Source of the DNA: Bedellia somnulentella
Taxonomy: Eukaryota > Arthropoda > Insecta > Lepidoptera > Bedelliidae
Assembly: GCA_963576735.1 (NCBI GenBank)
Contig: OY755177.1
Location: 19,840,001 to 19,904,000, forward strand
Direction of reading: 5' to 3'
DNA: 64,000 nt
The first letter of the stretch is position 1. Every line of letters starts with the position of its first letter. The notes beneath the pieces were generated by a model. The model did not search any database, had not been told where the DNA came from, and saw only the letters and a list, made by a program, of their open reading frames with translations. The position numbers and the translations under genes were made by a program. Below are positions 18,752 to 30,065 of the stretch, piece by piece.

Positions 18752-20079
18752 AAGATATCTGACCGCAATATATTACATATTTTTATATTATTTAGGGCGC
18801 ATTAGTAAGTTTTTTAGGGTTTTTTCTGTGGCAGGATTATATCATAGCTCGTGTGAATTAGAACTGTCTATTTTAAAGGCTAAGATAATTATATAACTTC
18901 GATTCGTGTTATGTGATACTATAAAATATCAAAACTAAAGAGAATACTCATTTAAAAGTAAATGGTCTATACTTAGTTATAAACCCGTGTAATGATGCTT
19001 AATTTTGCCGCTACCACTTCTTTGCCAAAGATAATAATTACTTTTGTGTAACTTTACTTAAGAATTCTATTATTTGTGGAAAACATTAATTACTTTCCAT
19101 TTCAAAATTTTTCAGATAAAATGTTCTTAACCATTACATTTCCCTATAAATGTTTAAGACTGTAAATCAGAAACGGGTAAACAGTCTAATAAAATAAAAT
19201 AAATACACTATTTCATGTTATTCACGACTAAGTTAAGAAAGGTAAAATATATAACTAGGAAATGAATGTAATTGTAATTAGGAAATTCAATATAATAATA
19301 TATATAAATAGGAAATTAAAATAATTATAGTTGTCTCAACACCAATAACTCAATCAAATCCCTTAGTTACTTTTTGTTCTATTCTATTCTAGATTCTGCT
19401 GATACGTCAGGCTCCCATATTCCAATTTAAGACGCTCTAAATGATGTACATATTAAATGAAAGTCATGAGCTCCTTAGTTTCACTATTGTATTTTTTCGT
19501 AATCTAACTTTGAGCAGAGTATTTACAAAGTGCATTACCAACAGCTCGTTGTTGGCTCGCCGTCTCCTTATGTCTGCTAGATTAGGATTGATAAACAGAT
19601 GTATACTGCGGTCTAATAATAGATATCTTAGAAGCTAGTGAGCTGTTACCCGACTACAATTCCACTACAATTACTGTACGTATTCAGTTACATACAACAC
19701 GGCTCCTGTAATTGCCGCTGCCCCCCGCACCCCGCACTCCGCACCCCCCACAGAGAGGGGTGCAAGAGGGGAGGGGAAACTGTAGTTGTAAATCACTCAA
19801 CTCCATACATTTAAGAGGATTTTTAGCAAACCTCTGACGTAATCGTTCCGCCATAAGACGTCGCGTTCAAATTAAATTAATGGAGGCGCGCGATTTCAGA
19901 AAGATATGAAAATGTTTTGAAATGTTTTTGAGGAAAGTATCTTTAATATAATATCATTGTATTGAATAAAACGAGGATGGATTTGCAGACAATGTTAATC
20001 ATAGTACAAGACGATATTAAATGGAAATGAGCGGAGTTTATAAAGGTGTAAATATAATGTTATTATTGTTTATAAAGGG
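18752..20079. other. AT-rich stretch without recognised gene
   Basis: No recognisable coding region. A C/G-rich patch at 19720-19775 can form a hairpin (GCACCCC ... GGGGTGC). Repeated short 'taggaaatt' runs occur at 19257-19320. Confidence 0.5.
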
Positions 20080-20179
20080 TGATTTTTTCAGAGGTATAGG
20101 ATTTGATTTTAAAAAAAAACAAAAAAAAATAAAAATTTGATGAAATCTTTATTGGAATCGATAGAACGATCAATATAAT

Positions 20180-20462
20180 TTAATGTTTGAAGATGATTTC
20201 TTGCAAATGCTAGCCGCGGCTCCGGTTTAGATGGCCCATTCGCAAGGCCCAATTTCGGCACACTCTCTCCAACATATCAACCGGTATATCACGAATAAAT
20301 GCTTCAATATTGGCTTCCAGTGCGTCAATCGTTGCTGGTTTATCCCTGTAGACATGAGCCTTAACATGGCCCCACAAGAAATAGTCCAAAGGCGTTAGAT
20401 CACACGATCTAGGCGGCCAATTGACGGGCCCAAAACGTGAGATAAACTGTTTTTTGCAAAAA
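20180..20462 (-). pseudogene. Tc1/mariner-superfamily transposase, C-terminal piece
   Basis: On the minus strand, without an ATG, the frame reads through QFISRFGPVNWPPRSCDLTP, then LDYFLWGHVKAHVY, and IRDIPVDMLERVCRNW. This is the carboxy-terminal part of an IS630/Tc1/mariner-type DDE transposase of the kind common in insects (the DLTPLDYFLWG motif corresponds to the last catalytic region). It is cut off at its N-side near 20462, and a TAG at 20210-20212 interrupts it ten codons before the expected TAA at 20180-20182. The sequence from about 20061 (aaagggtgattttttcagag) may be the element's terminal repeat. Dead copy. Confidence 0.8.
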
Positions 20463-20627
20463 ACCTAAACATCAAATCATTCTACGACATATTCATAGAT
20501 ATCTGTTAATTTGGCGTATCAATATTTGTGTTATCACGCATCTACCCAAAGATCCCTATTAATTGGAAATCTAGTCACCTTAGTAATGCTGTCGCAATCA
20601 GTTAGATCAGTTTATGAAATACACACA

Positions 20628-21211
20628 TGTCAGGCCTTACGGGATGGTATTCAATACTAGAGAAATCTATAACCTCTACAAATAAAACTCTGTTTAATTC
20701 ACTATCATTTCATATAATCAACACTATACTGTTCTACAATAACTACAGCAAATATAGTTCCGTAGCAAGTGACTATATACATACATTCAATAGCGTTACA
20801 TGAAACACCTATGCACATTTTAATACATAGTAGTAGTGAAGCATTTAGGCATAAATATACTATCTATACTTAAGCACAAGTATATATACATTTAGTAATT
20901 AATACAATTAGCAATAGGTAGTTAATGTTATAACTTACATAATATCTTTCAAGCAGCAGTTCCTCTCGACTAGACAGTCAGAACTCGAATGACGCAGCTA
21001 CTGGCACGTCACCCGTTTTAAACACTGAGACAAACAACTCCGGTACGGTAGTGGGGGTTGCACGTGCGCATGCAGCTGCGTCACTCAGTAATACGATCTT
21101 TCATTTTCAAACTTATGAATTAAACTTGTAGTTATTCAAAAGTATATATTTAAGTATACAATGATACATTATGTTACAAGTATTATCACCTTATATAAAG
21201 TGGTGATGACA
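20628..21211 (-). repeat. 3' LTR of defective element
   Basis: 584 bp. It differs from the other LTR at one base seen by eye (within cagtaatacgatctttc, where the other copy has gatttttc). On the minus strand it starts TGTCATCACCACTTTATATA, with a TATA-like sequence 12 bases in. A GC-rich section at 20980-21090 holds GACGCAGCT and AGCTGCGTC in inverted order. Confidence 0.9.
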
Positions 21212-21349
21212 GTCGGCCATCCTTTTTATAAGCATGACCTCATGCTGTTAGTAAACTCAAAATTTATTACATTTACATTAGAGGTTTAAGCATACTAGTA
21301 AGGATAATTATATTATTATTATTTTACACTTTAGCCCTTTTTTTTGTTT

Positions 21350-21622
21350 TTCCGTCCTCACACTAAATTGGACCATTCCGTCCTCACAATAAATTGGACC
21401 CTTCCGTCCTCACAATAAATTGGACCCTTCCGTCCTCACAATAAATTGGACCCTTCTGTCCTCACAATAAATTGGACCCTTCCGTCCTCACAATAAATTG
21501 GACCCTTCCGTCCTCACAATAAATTGGACCCTTCCGTCCTCACAATAAATTGGACCCTTCCGTCCTCACAATAAATTGGACCCTTCCGTCCTCACAATAA
21601 ATTGGACCCTTCCGTCCTCAAA
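21350..21622. repeat. 26-bp minisatellite inside the LTR element
   Basis: About ten units of a 26-bp motif (CTTCCGTCCTCACAATAAAT followed by TGGACC), nearly identical, with one C-to-T variant unit and degenerate units at both ends. It lies about 140 bases inside the 3' LTR, in the leader to the polypurine tract. Confidence 0.95.
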
Positions 21623-22154
21623 TAAACCATTCCGTCTTTAAAAATAATCAAACGTGTGAACTTCAAATATAATTATCTACTTTATATTTACTAAATATAA
21701 AACAATATAATTAATCAACAACGGATTTATCGGACAGCTCGTTACCACTATACTATTGCGCCAAAAGGGGTATGTTGGCATAACCCATCTGTAACCTTTA
21801 GTAATCAGCCTAAACAATTTGTCATTTTAGTTTTCTTCTATAATTTGAATGATATGTTATGCTATCCTTACTTATGTAAAATGGCAATGCGAAGATGGAA
21901 GAGAGACCAAAAAGAAAATACAACGGTGTGCGTAACATTAGTATGGCCGATTCCATATTAGCCCTATGGAAATTGATAAAAATTTATAAATTAATAATAT
22001 TGATAAAATAAAAATTCGTATTTGATATTGACGCTTGTCATTTACTGACACTTTGTGTAGCTTTCATATATTCATTTAAACTGTAATAAGCTTTTAAATG
22101 AAGACTGCGTTTTATTATTACTTTGAATTTCTTTTCTTATTTTATTATAAAATA

Positions 22155-23040
22155 GTGGATCGGCCCAGCTTCGCACGGGTAGCGTCGTTTTCTTTTTTTT
22201 TATATCTGAGTTTTCTTTCTTCAATCACTGCTCAAACATTGTAAAATTTAGCGCAATGTTTTCAATTTATTATATTTATAGCACTCCTGAACAGTGATGT
22301 TTGGTGTTATTTTATGAACGGTTCGGTGTTTCCTTTTATTAGCAAATTTTTGGAATAAAACGCCATGAAGTATTTATAACAATCTTTAAAAGAAATCATT
22401 ACGTGATGTAGGATGCAACTACTGGCGCCATCTAGCATGTAATATGTAAATTAGTAAAGATTTGGTTTTGGTCACGGGCGCGATGGCTTATTTCATGTAT
22501 AATTTCAGCGTTTCTCTACCGATTTCCATGATTCTTTTTTTTTTTTTTTTTATTATTGAATAGGTAATAACGTTACCTGTTTTATTTTAGGAATGAGTGA
22601 GAGTATTATAAACGTAAGATTAAACAAATATAATCAGAATGCTCCGAACTGCTAAGCTATCAGGAGTTACACGTGTTATTATGAGTCAACCATAAGGATA
22701 GACACATGCTATTGCCGAATATATTTTTTTTTTTGACAATTTTATGAAGAATATTTCCGTCATACTTGATTTCTATGTAAGTTTAACCATTAAGGCTGCA
22801 CACGCGACGGAAGCTTAAAAATTTGAGTAACTTCCCCCGTTTTCCCAAAATTCCCCTTCACTACTCTGATGAAAAGTACACTATAACCTGCCCAGGAGTA
22901 TGAAGAATAAGTGTGCCAAGTTTCGTTAAAATCCGTCCAGTAGTTTTTGTTTCCATAAGGAACATACAAACCGACAGACAGACAGACAGAGACAGACAAA
23001 AATTTTACTGATAGTATTTTTGGCATCAGTATCGATCACT
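22155..23040 (+). repeat. Decayed LINE 3' region
   Basis: Starts with a segment containing CCCAGCTTCGCACGGGTAG and ends with gttaaaatccgtccagtag (22928-22946), (GACA)n at 22972-22996 and aaaattttactgatagtat. This pairing of a 'cgcacgggta' segment and a 'gacagacaaaaattt' end is typical of decayed RTE-type LINE tails in insects. The middle has diverged and includes a poly-T run (22535-22550). Confidence 0.5.
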
Positions 23041-24189
23041 AATCACCCCCAGATAGTTATTTTGAAAATATATATTCAATGTATAGAATTGACCTCTCTA
23101 CAGATTTATTATAAGTATTTACACATAAACCCATGAGAAATGTATTTATTTTTGACAATCTGTCCTTTTCAATCGAATTCTAATGTATATCTATGATAAG
23201 CTGATTTTATGTCAACAACATCGTCTGAATGCCATCATACTTACTATACGCTAAACGTATTGTGGAGGAAAAGGGAAGATCTTCCGCCAGGCGGTGGTAT
23301 GCCTGGGGACCGCGGTCCAACTGTATTAAGTTGGAACTTGTATATATAGTAAAGGTTGTAGAAACTTCGATTGCGCGATGTACGATTTGTATGGCGAGTT
23401 TTGGTGACGAGTGTGACGTATATTGCTTTGTTTCGTGTTGCTGTGGAATGTGATTCTTCTTGCACTGTCAGCGTTTCTATGTAGTGCGCGTCATTGTGTA
23501 CTGATAGCGCGTCGCTACAGTATTTTTAAGCAAACTAGTAAGAGGTTTAGCATTAATTGGCAACATTTCTAAAAATACCGTTTCTAAGTTGTCAAATATG
23601 TAAACATATATTTTGCTATGAATTATTTTTAGAGAAGAATAATATAAACCGAAAATTGTTTGGGATGTCACACCTACGGCGGAATGAGAAGTTACCGTTG
23701 ATGAATATTAGAAAAAAAAACCTTGTCAAGACAAAACAGATGTTATATTCTATTTTATTCACAGTCTCTTTTCCTGGCACACGTGTTATTTTAACCCAAT
23801 TAACTCATTCGCCCAAGTTACCACAAAAAAAAAGCTTTATATCGAACATCGAATTTAATACAAACCCTAGTGAAGACACACTGACTGACACATAGTGTAT
23901 AAACTCGCTTGGTAACTAGGAAATATGATTTGTTGAAATTAAACCGCTGTTCAAACAGGTCGCTTTATCGGACATTTTAATCGGACTAGCATATTTGCAT
24001 CACAAACGCATTCATATCGCGATGTACAAAACAATGTCAACGCCATCTAGTGGCTAACAGTAACAACACAAAACTAATATAAATAATTTAAAGGTAAACT
24101 TAATACTTAAATAATCTGAGAAAACGTAAACAAACCAAAATAGTTGACTGACAGTGTGACAGTGACAGTAAAGAAATGCATTTAATGGC
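23041..24189. other. Interior of LTR element, no coding content recognised
   Basis: The open frames at 23229-23453 and 23557-23895 show no pol motif. A CTCF-consensus-like CGCCATCTAGTGG lies at 24041-24053. Confidence 0.45.
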
Positions 24190-24513
24190 ATTCTTATTAA
24201 ATACAAATTTTCAAATGTTGTGGTATTATCACTCTATTTTTTTATTATTATTTTTTTTCAATTTTAATATATTTTTTTTTTGTTTGTAATCTACTATTAA
24301 TGTTGGGAATTTTAATTAATTTTAGTTTTATTTTATTATAGTTTTTAATCAAATTTTTAGTTATATCTTTAAGTTATAATATAATATTGTCAATGCTGTG
24401 TGCACTGTTGTTGGCATTACAACTGACCAAGACTTTAAAATGAATGTGAATGCAATCTTATGTTACAATGCTGTTGGTGTGCCTTGAATAAATAAATAAA
24501 TAAATTCAACAAT
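24190..24513 (+). repeat. LINE 3' tail with (AAAT)n
   Basis: AT-rich sequence ending cttgaataaataaataaata, a typical LINE polyadenylated end. No coding region remains. Confidence 0.5.
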
Positions 24514-24699
24514 GGCAAATCGGCAAAAATGTTATCACTATGCCATATGAGTGACGTCATTTGGGGGTAACGTGCATTTAGAATTTTAAACGAAAATCAT
24601 GGAATATACCAAAACAAAAGATTGTATAGGTCGTTTTATTGTGCATCTAGGTTCTCTTTAAACAAATACGTATGCCCAAAAAAGAAATGCTCTTAATTA

Positions 24700-25003
24700 A
24701 AAGTTTTGGAACGAAGTGCCGAAAGAATGCTTAAAGAAGCTGACCAGTCCTAAAAACTGGCGAATATTATGTCGGTTGGTAGGTGTGGGCAATTTTAAGG
24801 ACCAATTTGTCTGAAACTGATAATTTTGAAAAGCACTGCTCAGTTATATGACCTATTTTATTGCATTCAGCACACCTTTTTAGTGGCTGTGAACAGCTGG
24901 CAAATAAATGACCTTCCTGTTTACAATTGAAGCACCTAGAAGTCTTTGGTAGAGCACGTGTTTCTAAGTCATTGTTATTTGTCTTATACTGAGGTTGACC
25001 CAT
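24700..25003 (-). pseudogene. Gag zinc-knuckle region joined to RT scrap
   Basis: The minus-strand frame has two CCHC knuckles: CFNCKQEGHLFASC and CAECNKIGHITEQC, the nucleic-acid-binding end of a retrotransposon Gag. It stops at 24767. Directly after, in another frame, comes NIRQFLGLVSFF, the motif after the RT domain in Ty3/Gypsy elements. So nearly all of protease and RT are deleted between them, and the RNase H and integrase that should follow are missing. Confidence 0.75.
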
Positions 25004-25009
25004 TTTTGT

Positions 25010-25305
25010 GTACCGGGGCGATCATTGTCAGGTCTTCAAATTTAACGTATCTATTACTTAATCGTTATCTAATACTTTAGTGTATCTATATTATATATCT
25101 TTCTACATTTATGTATGTATTTAATATGTATAAGTTTATGTAATTTATAAACTGATAATTTCAGTACGTCCGAACTGCTACAACCATTGTACTTTTTAAT
25201 TTTATAATGAAATTTATAATTAGCTTTACTTTTAAAAAACTGTTGTCCTATTTACCATTGTATTAGCATTAAGCCGTTGATTTCTTAAATAAACAAATAA
25301 ATAAA
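25010..25305 (+). repeat. LINE 3' tail inserted in gag
   Basis: AT-rich stretch ending tttcttaaataaacaaataa at 25278-25297; it separates two Gag pieces on the opposite strand (25306-25586 and 24767-25003). Its sense is therefore opposite to the host element. Confidence 0.55.
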
Positions 25306-26433
25306 GTAACTGCCTCGCCTCCTAAGCACACTGCCCTGTCATCTATCCCGTGTAAAACACATTCTACCGCCCTAGTTCGTACTATTCCACACCTATTTAT
25401 CAATGTATTTTTTTTTTTATAATAGTACTCTTCCAGTGAATCATTTAATCGAGCATGTTTAGCTAACATATTGCCCAAGCATTTGCCCATAATTTTCTTT
25501 GACAGGGAATGTAGACAAAAGCTTTCTTTGCCACTCTCCCCACATAAAAGGAACAGACGATAACCCCTCAAACCACCTCTGGGCAAGACCTTTTAATTTT
25601 GGCAGCGCAAAGTGTACTATTTGTTTTTCTGACCAACTATATATTGTAGCACACTCGTTAACCTTGTGCAACCACATGGTCATCGTCTGCTCCTTTCGGC
25701 CGGGATCAAACTTGGGCATTGGATTATGCATGCTTGTCCCTATTTTGTCCGACGAATCCGTTTGGTTCATAGATTTTACTATTTGTGCTATCTTCATTAA
25801 ACTATCTATACTTAAAGACGGATCGTTTGACTCACCCACCGCGGCGGCTTGGTGTTCTGCATTGGTAGTTGCAGCCACGAGTACCAGCCGATCGTCCCGG
25901 CGGCGCGGCTGATCCCGTGAACGACGATCACCTGAGCGCCTGCCACGCAAGCGACGACGGTATTGAGGGCGCCGGATGTACGAGCGACAGCGGCGGTCGC
26001 GGACCTCCGGGCTAACGCCCCGTGATTCGCCACTGCTATCTTCAGATCGGCGGTCTCGTGAGTGGCAGCCTCGCGCCCGGTAGCCAGGCGATTGTGGCCG
26101 CACAACACGCTCACGTGACTGAAGTTTCTTTCCTTCATTGTACTAGTTGTACAGCGTTTCATGATGCAATCCAAGCTCCTCATGGCTGGATGGTTCTTCA
26201 GACGTGCGCACTACACTACTACACTACACTACACTACTACGACGATGGCGAATGTGCGATCGACACGGAAGCACCGGACTGCGCTGGCTCCCATACTCGT
26301 CCATGCAGCGACTGGCCCGGTCACATAAATCGCGGCATACCGGACTTCGTGACCGGGTTCGATAATGGTCAGCTCCAGTGCGCCTGGAGTGCGACCGACC
26401 TTTGCGAACTGATGGCGAAGTTTTAGACTCCAC
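25306..26433 (-). pseudogene. Gag remnant, Mag-like, broken
   Basis: Three pieces of one Gag. The first (26433-26224) is Arg/Ser-rich. A (TAGTG)n-type microsatellite at 26208-26240 and stops separate it from the second (26103-25459), which is again Arg-rich at first, then carries capsid-like sequence: MPKFDPGRKEQTMTMWLHKV, FALPKLKGLAQRWFEGL. A frameshift near 25500 leads to the third (25586-25306) with MLAKHARLNDSLEEYYYKK and CVLHGIDDRAV, after which a LINE tail interrupts. The N-terminal RS-like segment is unusual for Gag and may be nucleic-acid binding. Not functional as it stands. Confidence 0.75.
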
Positions 26434-27200
26434 ATTAATCTGAAAAAATCAATTGGTACGCGTAGTTTCTGGCATAAAGTGGAAAGTGGTAGCAGCAAGC
26501 TATGTAGCCTTGTAACCATAAATAAGTACAGACTAGATTAGGACGGGGCAGAGTACTAAAAGGGGAAAATGTGAATAAATAACTCTTAATTAAAGTTCCA
26601 CCTTAGACGTAGATCAACAACGTAAATCAGCGAATGATTAAAGGAAAATAGCTACCGAAACTCATTTATACTGCTTTCCTCTTGAAATAAAAATATTTAT
26701 TCGTTCAAATTTTTCTAATGATTATATTATACATTATTGTACATTCGCCGCTCATGCACTTGCTACCAATTTCGCAGTATTCATACTTTATTGATTTGAC
26801 TCGTTTCCGGCCGGTTATATCCTCTCCGGTAGTATAAGTCAAATGAGCAGCCAATATTTATATTTCGTTTAATTGTACCGGAAGGATACTTATAAATTAT
26901 CTCAAGTCAAATCAGCAACTATTATAACTTAACTGGGTATCAGATAAACGTTAAAATATACCGGAAATTGACAAATAAATTGTTACACATTGAAGAAAAA
27001 ATAACTGTAGGGAACAATACAGTCAGACACAACTCGTATTTAGTATTACCCGATTTCTAATTTGTTAACTTCTACTGTTTGCTTACCAACTTCATCGAAT
27101 TGGTGACATCAGCTCAGAACAACACAGTATATACATACAATACATACATAATGCTGACGCATTAACAAAAAATAAAACTGGTTCTATCCCACTTCTGAAA
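26434..27200 (-). other. 5' leader of defective LTR element
   Basis: Between the primer-site-like sequence at 27200-27181 and the Gag remnant. AT-rich, no ORF of note. It contains ccgg motifs (26808-26882) flanked by similar aagtcaaat words. Confidence 0.4.
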
Positions 27201-27784
27201 TGTCAGGCCTTACGGGATGGTATTCAATACTAGAGAAATCTATAACCTCTACAAATAAAACTCTGTTTAATTCACTATCATTTCATATAATCAACACTAT
27301 ACTGTTCTACAATAACTACAGCAAATATAGTTCCGTAGCAAGTGACTATATACATACATTCAATAGCGTTACATGAAACACCTATGCACATTTTAATACA
27401 TAGTAGTAGTGAAGCATTTAGGCATAAATATACTATCTATACTTAAGCACAAGTATATATACATTTAGTAATTAATACAATTAGCAATAGGTAGTTAATG
27501 TTATAACTTACATAATATCTTTCAAGCAGCAGTTCCTCTCGACTAGACAGTCAGAACTCGAATGACGCAGCTACTGGCACGTCACCCGTTTTAAACACTG
27601 AGACAAACAACTCCGGTACGGTAGTGGGGGTTGCACGTGCGCATGCAGCTGCGTCACTCAGTAATACGATTTTTCATTTTCAAACTTATGAATTAAACTT
27701 GTAGTTATTCAAAAGTATATATTTAAGTATACAATGATACATTATGTTACAAGTATTATCACCTTATATAAAGTGGTGATGACA
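27201..27784 (-). repeat. 5' LTR of defective element
   Basis: 584 bp, one difference from 20628-21211 seen by eye. Followed by CACA (27785-27788), the target duplication partner of 20624-20627. Confidence 0.9.
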
Positions 27785-27835
27785 CACAATTGTATCATGG
27801 CTGTTATTATTACAAATTCACAACATCCTGTATGG

Positions 27836-27930
27836 TGCTTAGAATAGCATTACCCTATTTCTTCCCATTCGTCAAAGGCAGCTAAGGGTACTGGGGTTTT
27901 TAAGTGATTTTTGGGCGATGCGGCCTCACT
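27836..27930 (+). repeat. Family B fragment
   Basis: 5' part only: gcttagaatagcattaccct, then actggggtttttaagtgatt and gggcgatgcgg. It breaks off before the second half. Confidence 0.6.
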
Positions 27931-29276
27931 TCGTAAGGAACAATATTTTGCCCTCTAGGATATCAAGGTTGTTTCCGTGTGTTGGGTTCATTTGGGTTGG
28001 GTAAATTTTAAGATTTAAAAGCAAAGATGCTTCATTCTTACAAATAGAAATGCAGTTTTCTTTTCCCAAGTTCGCTATTTCGTGATAGGATTATATCAAT
28101 GTTATAAAACGCTGCGTAGAACATTTCAAAGTCCGTCCCGGAGGAGGTGCCGTCAGCTGTTTCAACACTCGGTCGAACTTAATACCGGACAAACCGGAAA
28201 AACCGATTATAACCGGAAAATTCTAGAAACGGTCAGATTCCATGCAGCAGAGCAACAGATGTTATTTTCATTTTGGTACGCTCAGCAATATCAACTTGCA
28301 GATTTCATTGCTTTTGGTTTTTTATCTCCTATTTTTCTACAGTCTGTGCTAGCATTAAAACTATTTTGTTTATAAAATGAAAGCAAGTGATCTTTTATGT
28401 TTTAAATACCAGAGACTGCTTTTTATTTCATGAAAACAACGCTAAGGTTTCAATTAAGTTCTTGTTTGTTTTAAAATAATTAATTTTTCGCCGACATTCA
28501 TTTTTCGTATGAAATCTCGATAAGCTATATAATAATGGACTTCCTTCCCCAACTCTTTAACAAATTGCACATCTAATGCATCATTCATCTTTTTACTCTT
28601 GTTATATATTTTTTACAACAATTATGGTGCCCGTTGGCCAAAAAATAAAAGAGTGTGTAGATCAATGGAAAGTATAAGAATCTGTAATCAAAGCTCGAAA
28701 GTGTTTGACTTTCGTTGGTCTGACTCTGCCTACCGACAATGGGAAACTAACGTCATGGGATTATTTATGTAACAAACATTTTGATAAACATCATCATTAT
28801 CATTCAACAACAGCCTTACACCGCGGTTCAATCAATATAAACACTCCAAAACAAACCTCATTTGTTAAGTTGAAATTGATTAACAAAAATACAGTTTCAC
28901 AATCTAATGGTATCTAGTCTTCCTACAAAGCAAAAACTCAATTCGGTAGATAACTGTATTAACAGTTTCCGTCTGATGTGTATCGCAGTCGGGCGTAGAT
29001 TACACACTAACAAAAAACGATCGTTGTCGCAATGTGGTGGTCGCGACCGAATGGAATCAATTTAGCTGTCGTTTACAGTCTGCGAATGTACCTTGGTTCA
29101 ATTTTGCTTGGAATTTGTTTTTTTTTAAAAGTCTTTGATGCTGTGCTTTGATGCAAGGAAATGTTTTATAGTATGCTAGTCATGTAAAAATGAGGTTGTG
29201 ATATAAGATTGTTTATTTAAGATAATATTTATTGTTAAAATTAACTTTAGAATATATGGAAAAATAAATAATACAT
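27931..29276. other. Stretch without recognised gene
   Basis: The 97-codon frame at 28082-28375 has no recognisable domain. At 28702-28775 a diverged piece of the RTE-like LINE end is visible on the plus strand (gactctgcctaccgacaatg then ggaaactaacgtcatggg, compare 47272-47305). Confidence 0.45.
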
Positions 29277-29516
29277 AAATATGGACATATTATACTCAGA
29301 TCAAGTTAGCCCCAAATTAAGTGAAACTTGTATTATGGGGACACTAACTCAACGATATGTTTATTATAATAAATTACTCATATAAATAACATACAAGACT
29401 AAGAAACAGTCATTCATGCTCATCACATAAATGTTGCTCGAACGGGATCGAACCCGCGACCTCCGGAACGAGAAGCTCTCCACTAGACTCCGATCTCCGG
29501 ACTCCGGCCGCGAAGG
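29277..29516 (-). mobile_element. SINE family D, reverse copy
   Basis: Same body as 16745-16978 in reverse (atcaagttagccccaaatta, cttgtattatgggg, tcacataaatgttgctc) and a head with B box GGGATCGAACCCGCG. The head near 29480-29510 contains a short duplicated 'actccg(ga)' run. Confidence 0.8.
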
Positions 29517-29954
29517 TCGTCAAAAAACACACAATAGCCTTAACAATTAAATTAAATTAAATTTCTTAAATAAATGTCCGAAACAATGGTTAACAGTGAT
29601 ACAAAAGTATATAATTACTTATTAAACTTAATCATCAGCCAGCAAGCCTCCACCCGCGGAACATTTATCTAAACGCAGTTTAAGTGACTTCGCTCGTTTT
29701 GGGCCGTCGCTAATAATTTTATAACTAAACACTTTTTGAGATTTATGAAGCCACTGATGAGTGCTATTTCACCGACCTAATTAAGATGGAGTGTTTTGTA
29801 TACCTAGTATAACATTAACATTTTAAACTCAACGTTCAAGACAAGTTTACTAAAACTTAAAAATTCTGGATCGGGATTCGAACTCTCTCTGCTGCTAGAT
29901 CAACGAAGTAAAATATTTTCCGTAACGAAAATAAATAAATACTTACTTATTAAC

Positions 29955-30065
29955 CACGTCGTTAATGGTCATTAGGGCAGGCCAAGACTATTGTTCGCCA
30001 CATCGTACTATCCTGACAGACTGCTGTCAATTCGAACATTTCTATGAATCTTCTCGTTTGTGCTC
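29955..30065 (-). mobile_element. RTE-like LINE 3' end, diverged
   Basis: Matches 14152-14400 and the 47.2-kb LINE end in order: cgttaatggtcattagggca, ggccaagactattgttcgcc, tcgtactatcctgacag, atgaatcttctcg. Strong divergence. Confidence 0.55.

Larger units (their letters stand above)
20628..27784 (-). mobile_element. Defective LTR retrotransposon with two-knuckle Gag remnants
   Basis: The two 584-bp repeats at 20628-21211 and 27201-27784 are LTRs of one minus-strand element: TGTCA...TGACA ends, CACA at 20624-20627 and 27785-27788 as target duplication, a primer-site-like sequence (TTTCAGAAGTGGGATAGAAC) just inside the right LTR and a purine-rich AAAAAGGATGG just before the left LTR. The interior contains Gag pieces in three broken parts, a double CCHC region, a scrap of RT and then no pol at all, plus LINE-tail insertions and a minisatellite. 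The Gag type resembles the Mag group of Ty3/Gypsy; that placement is tentative. Confidence 0.82.

Noticed and set aside
21350..21622. CRISPR array
   Set aside because: The 26-bp units are contiguous without spacers; this is a minisatellite in a eukaryotic retroelement.
25499..26426. Plus-strand frames of 134-137 codons
   Set aside because: They are antisense to the Gag remnant, which has recognisable capsid-type and zinc-knuckle sequence on the minus strand.
20628..27784. Two solo LTRs
   Set aside because: The flanks inside look like a primer-binding site and a polypurine tract, the outer flanks share CACA, and Gag pieces lie between in the right orientation, so one element explains both.
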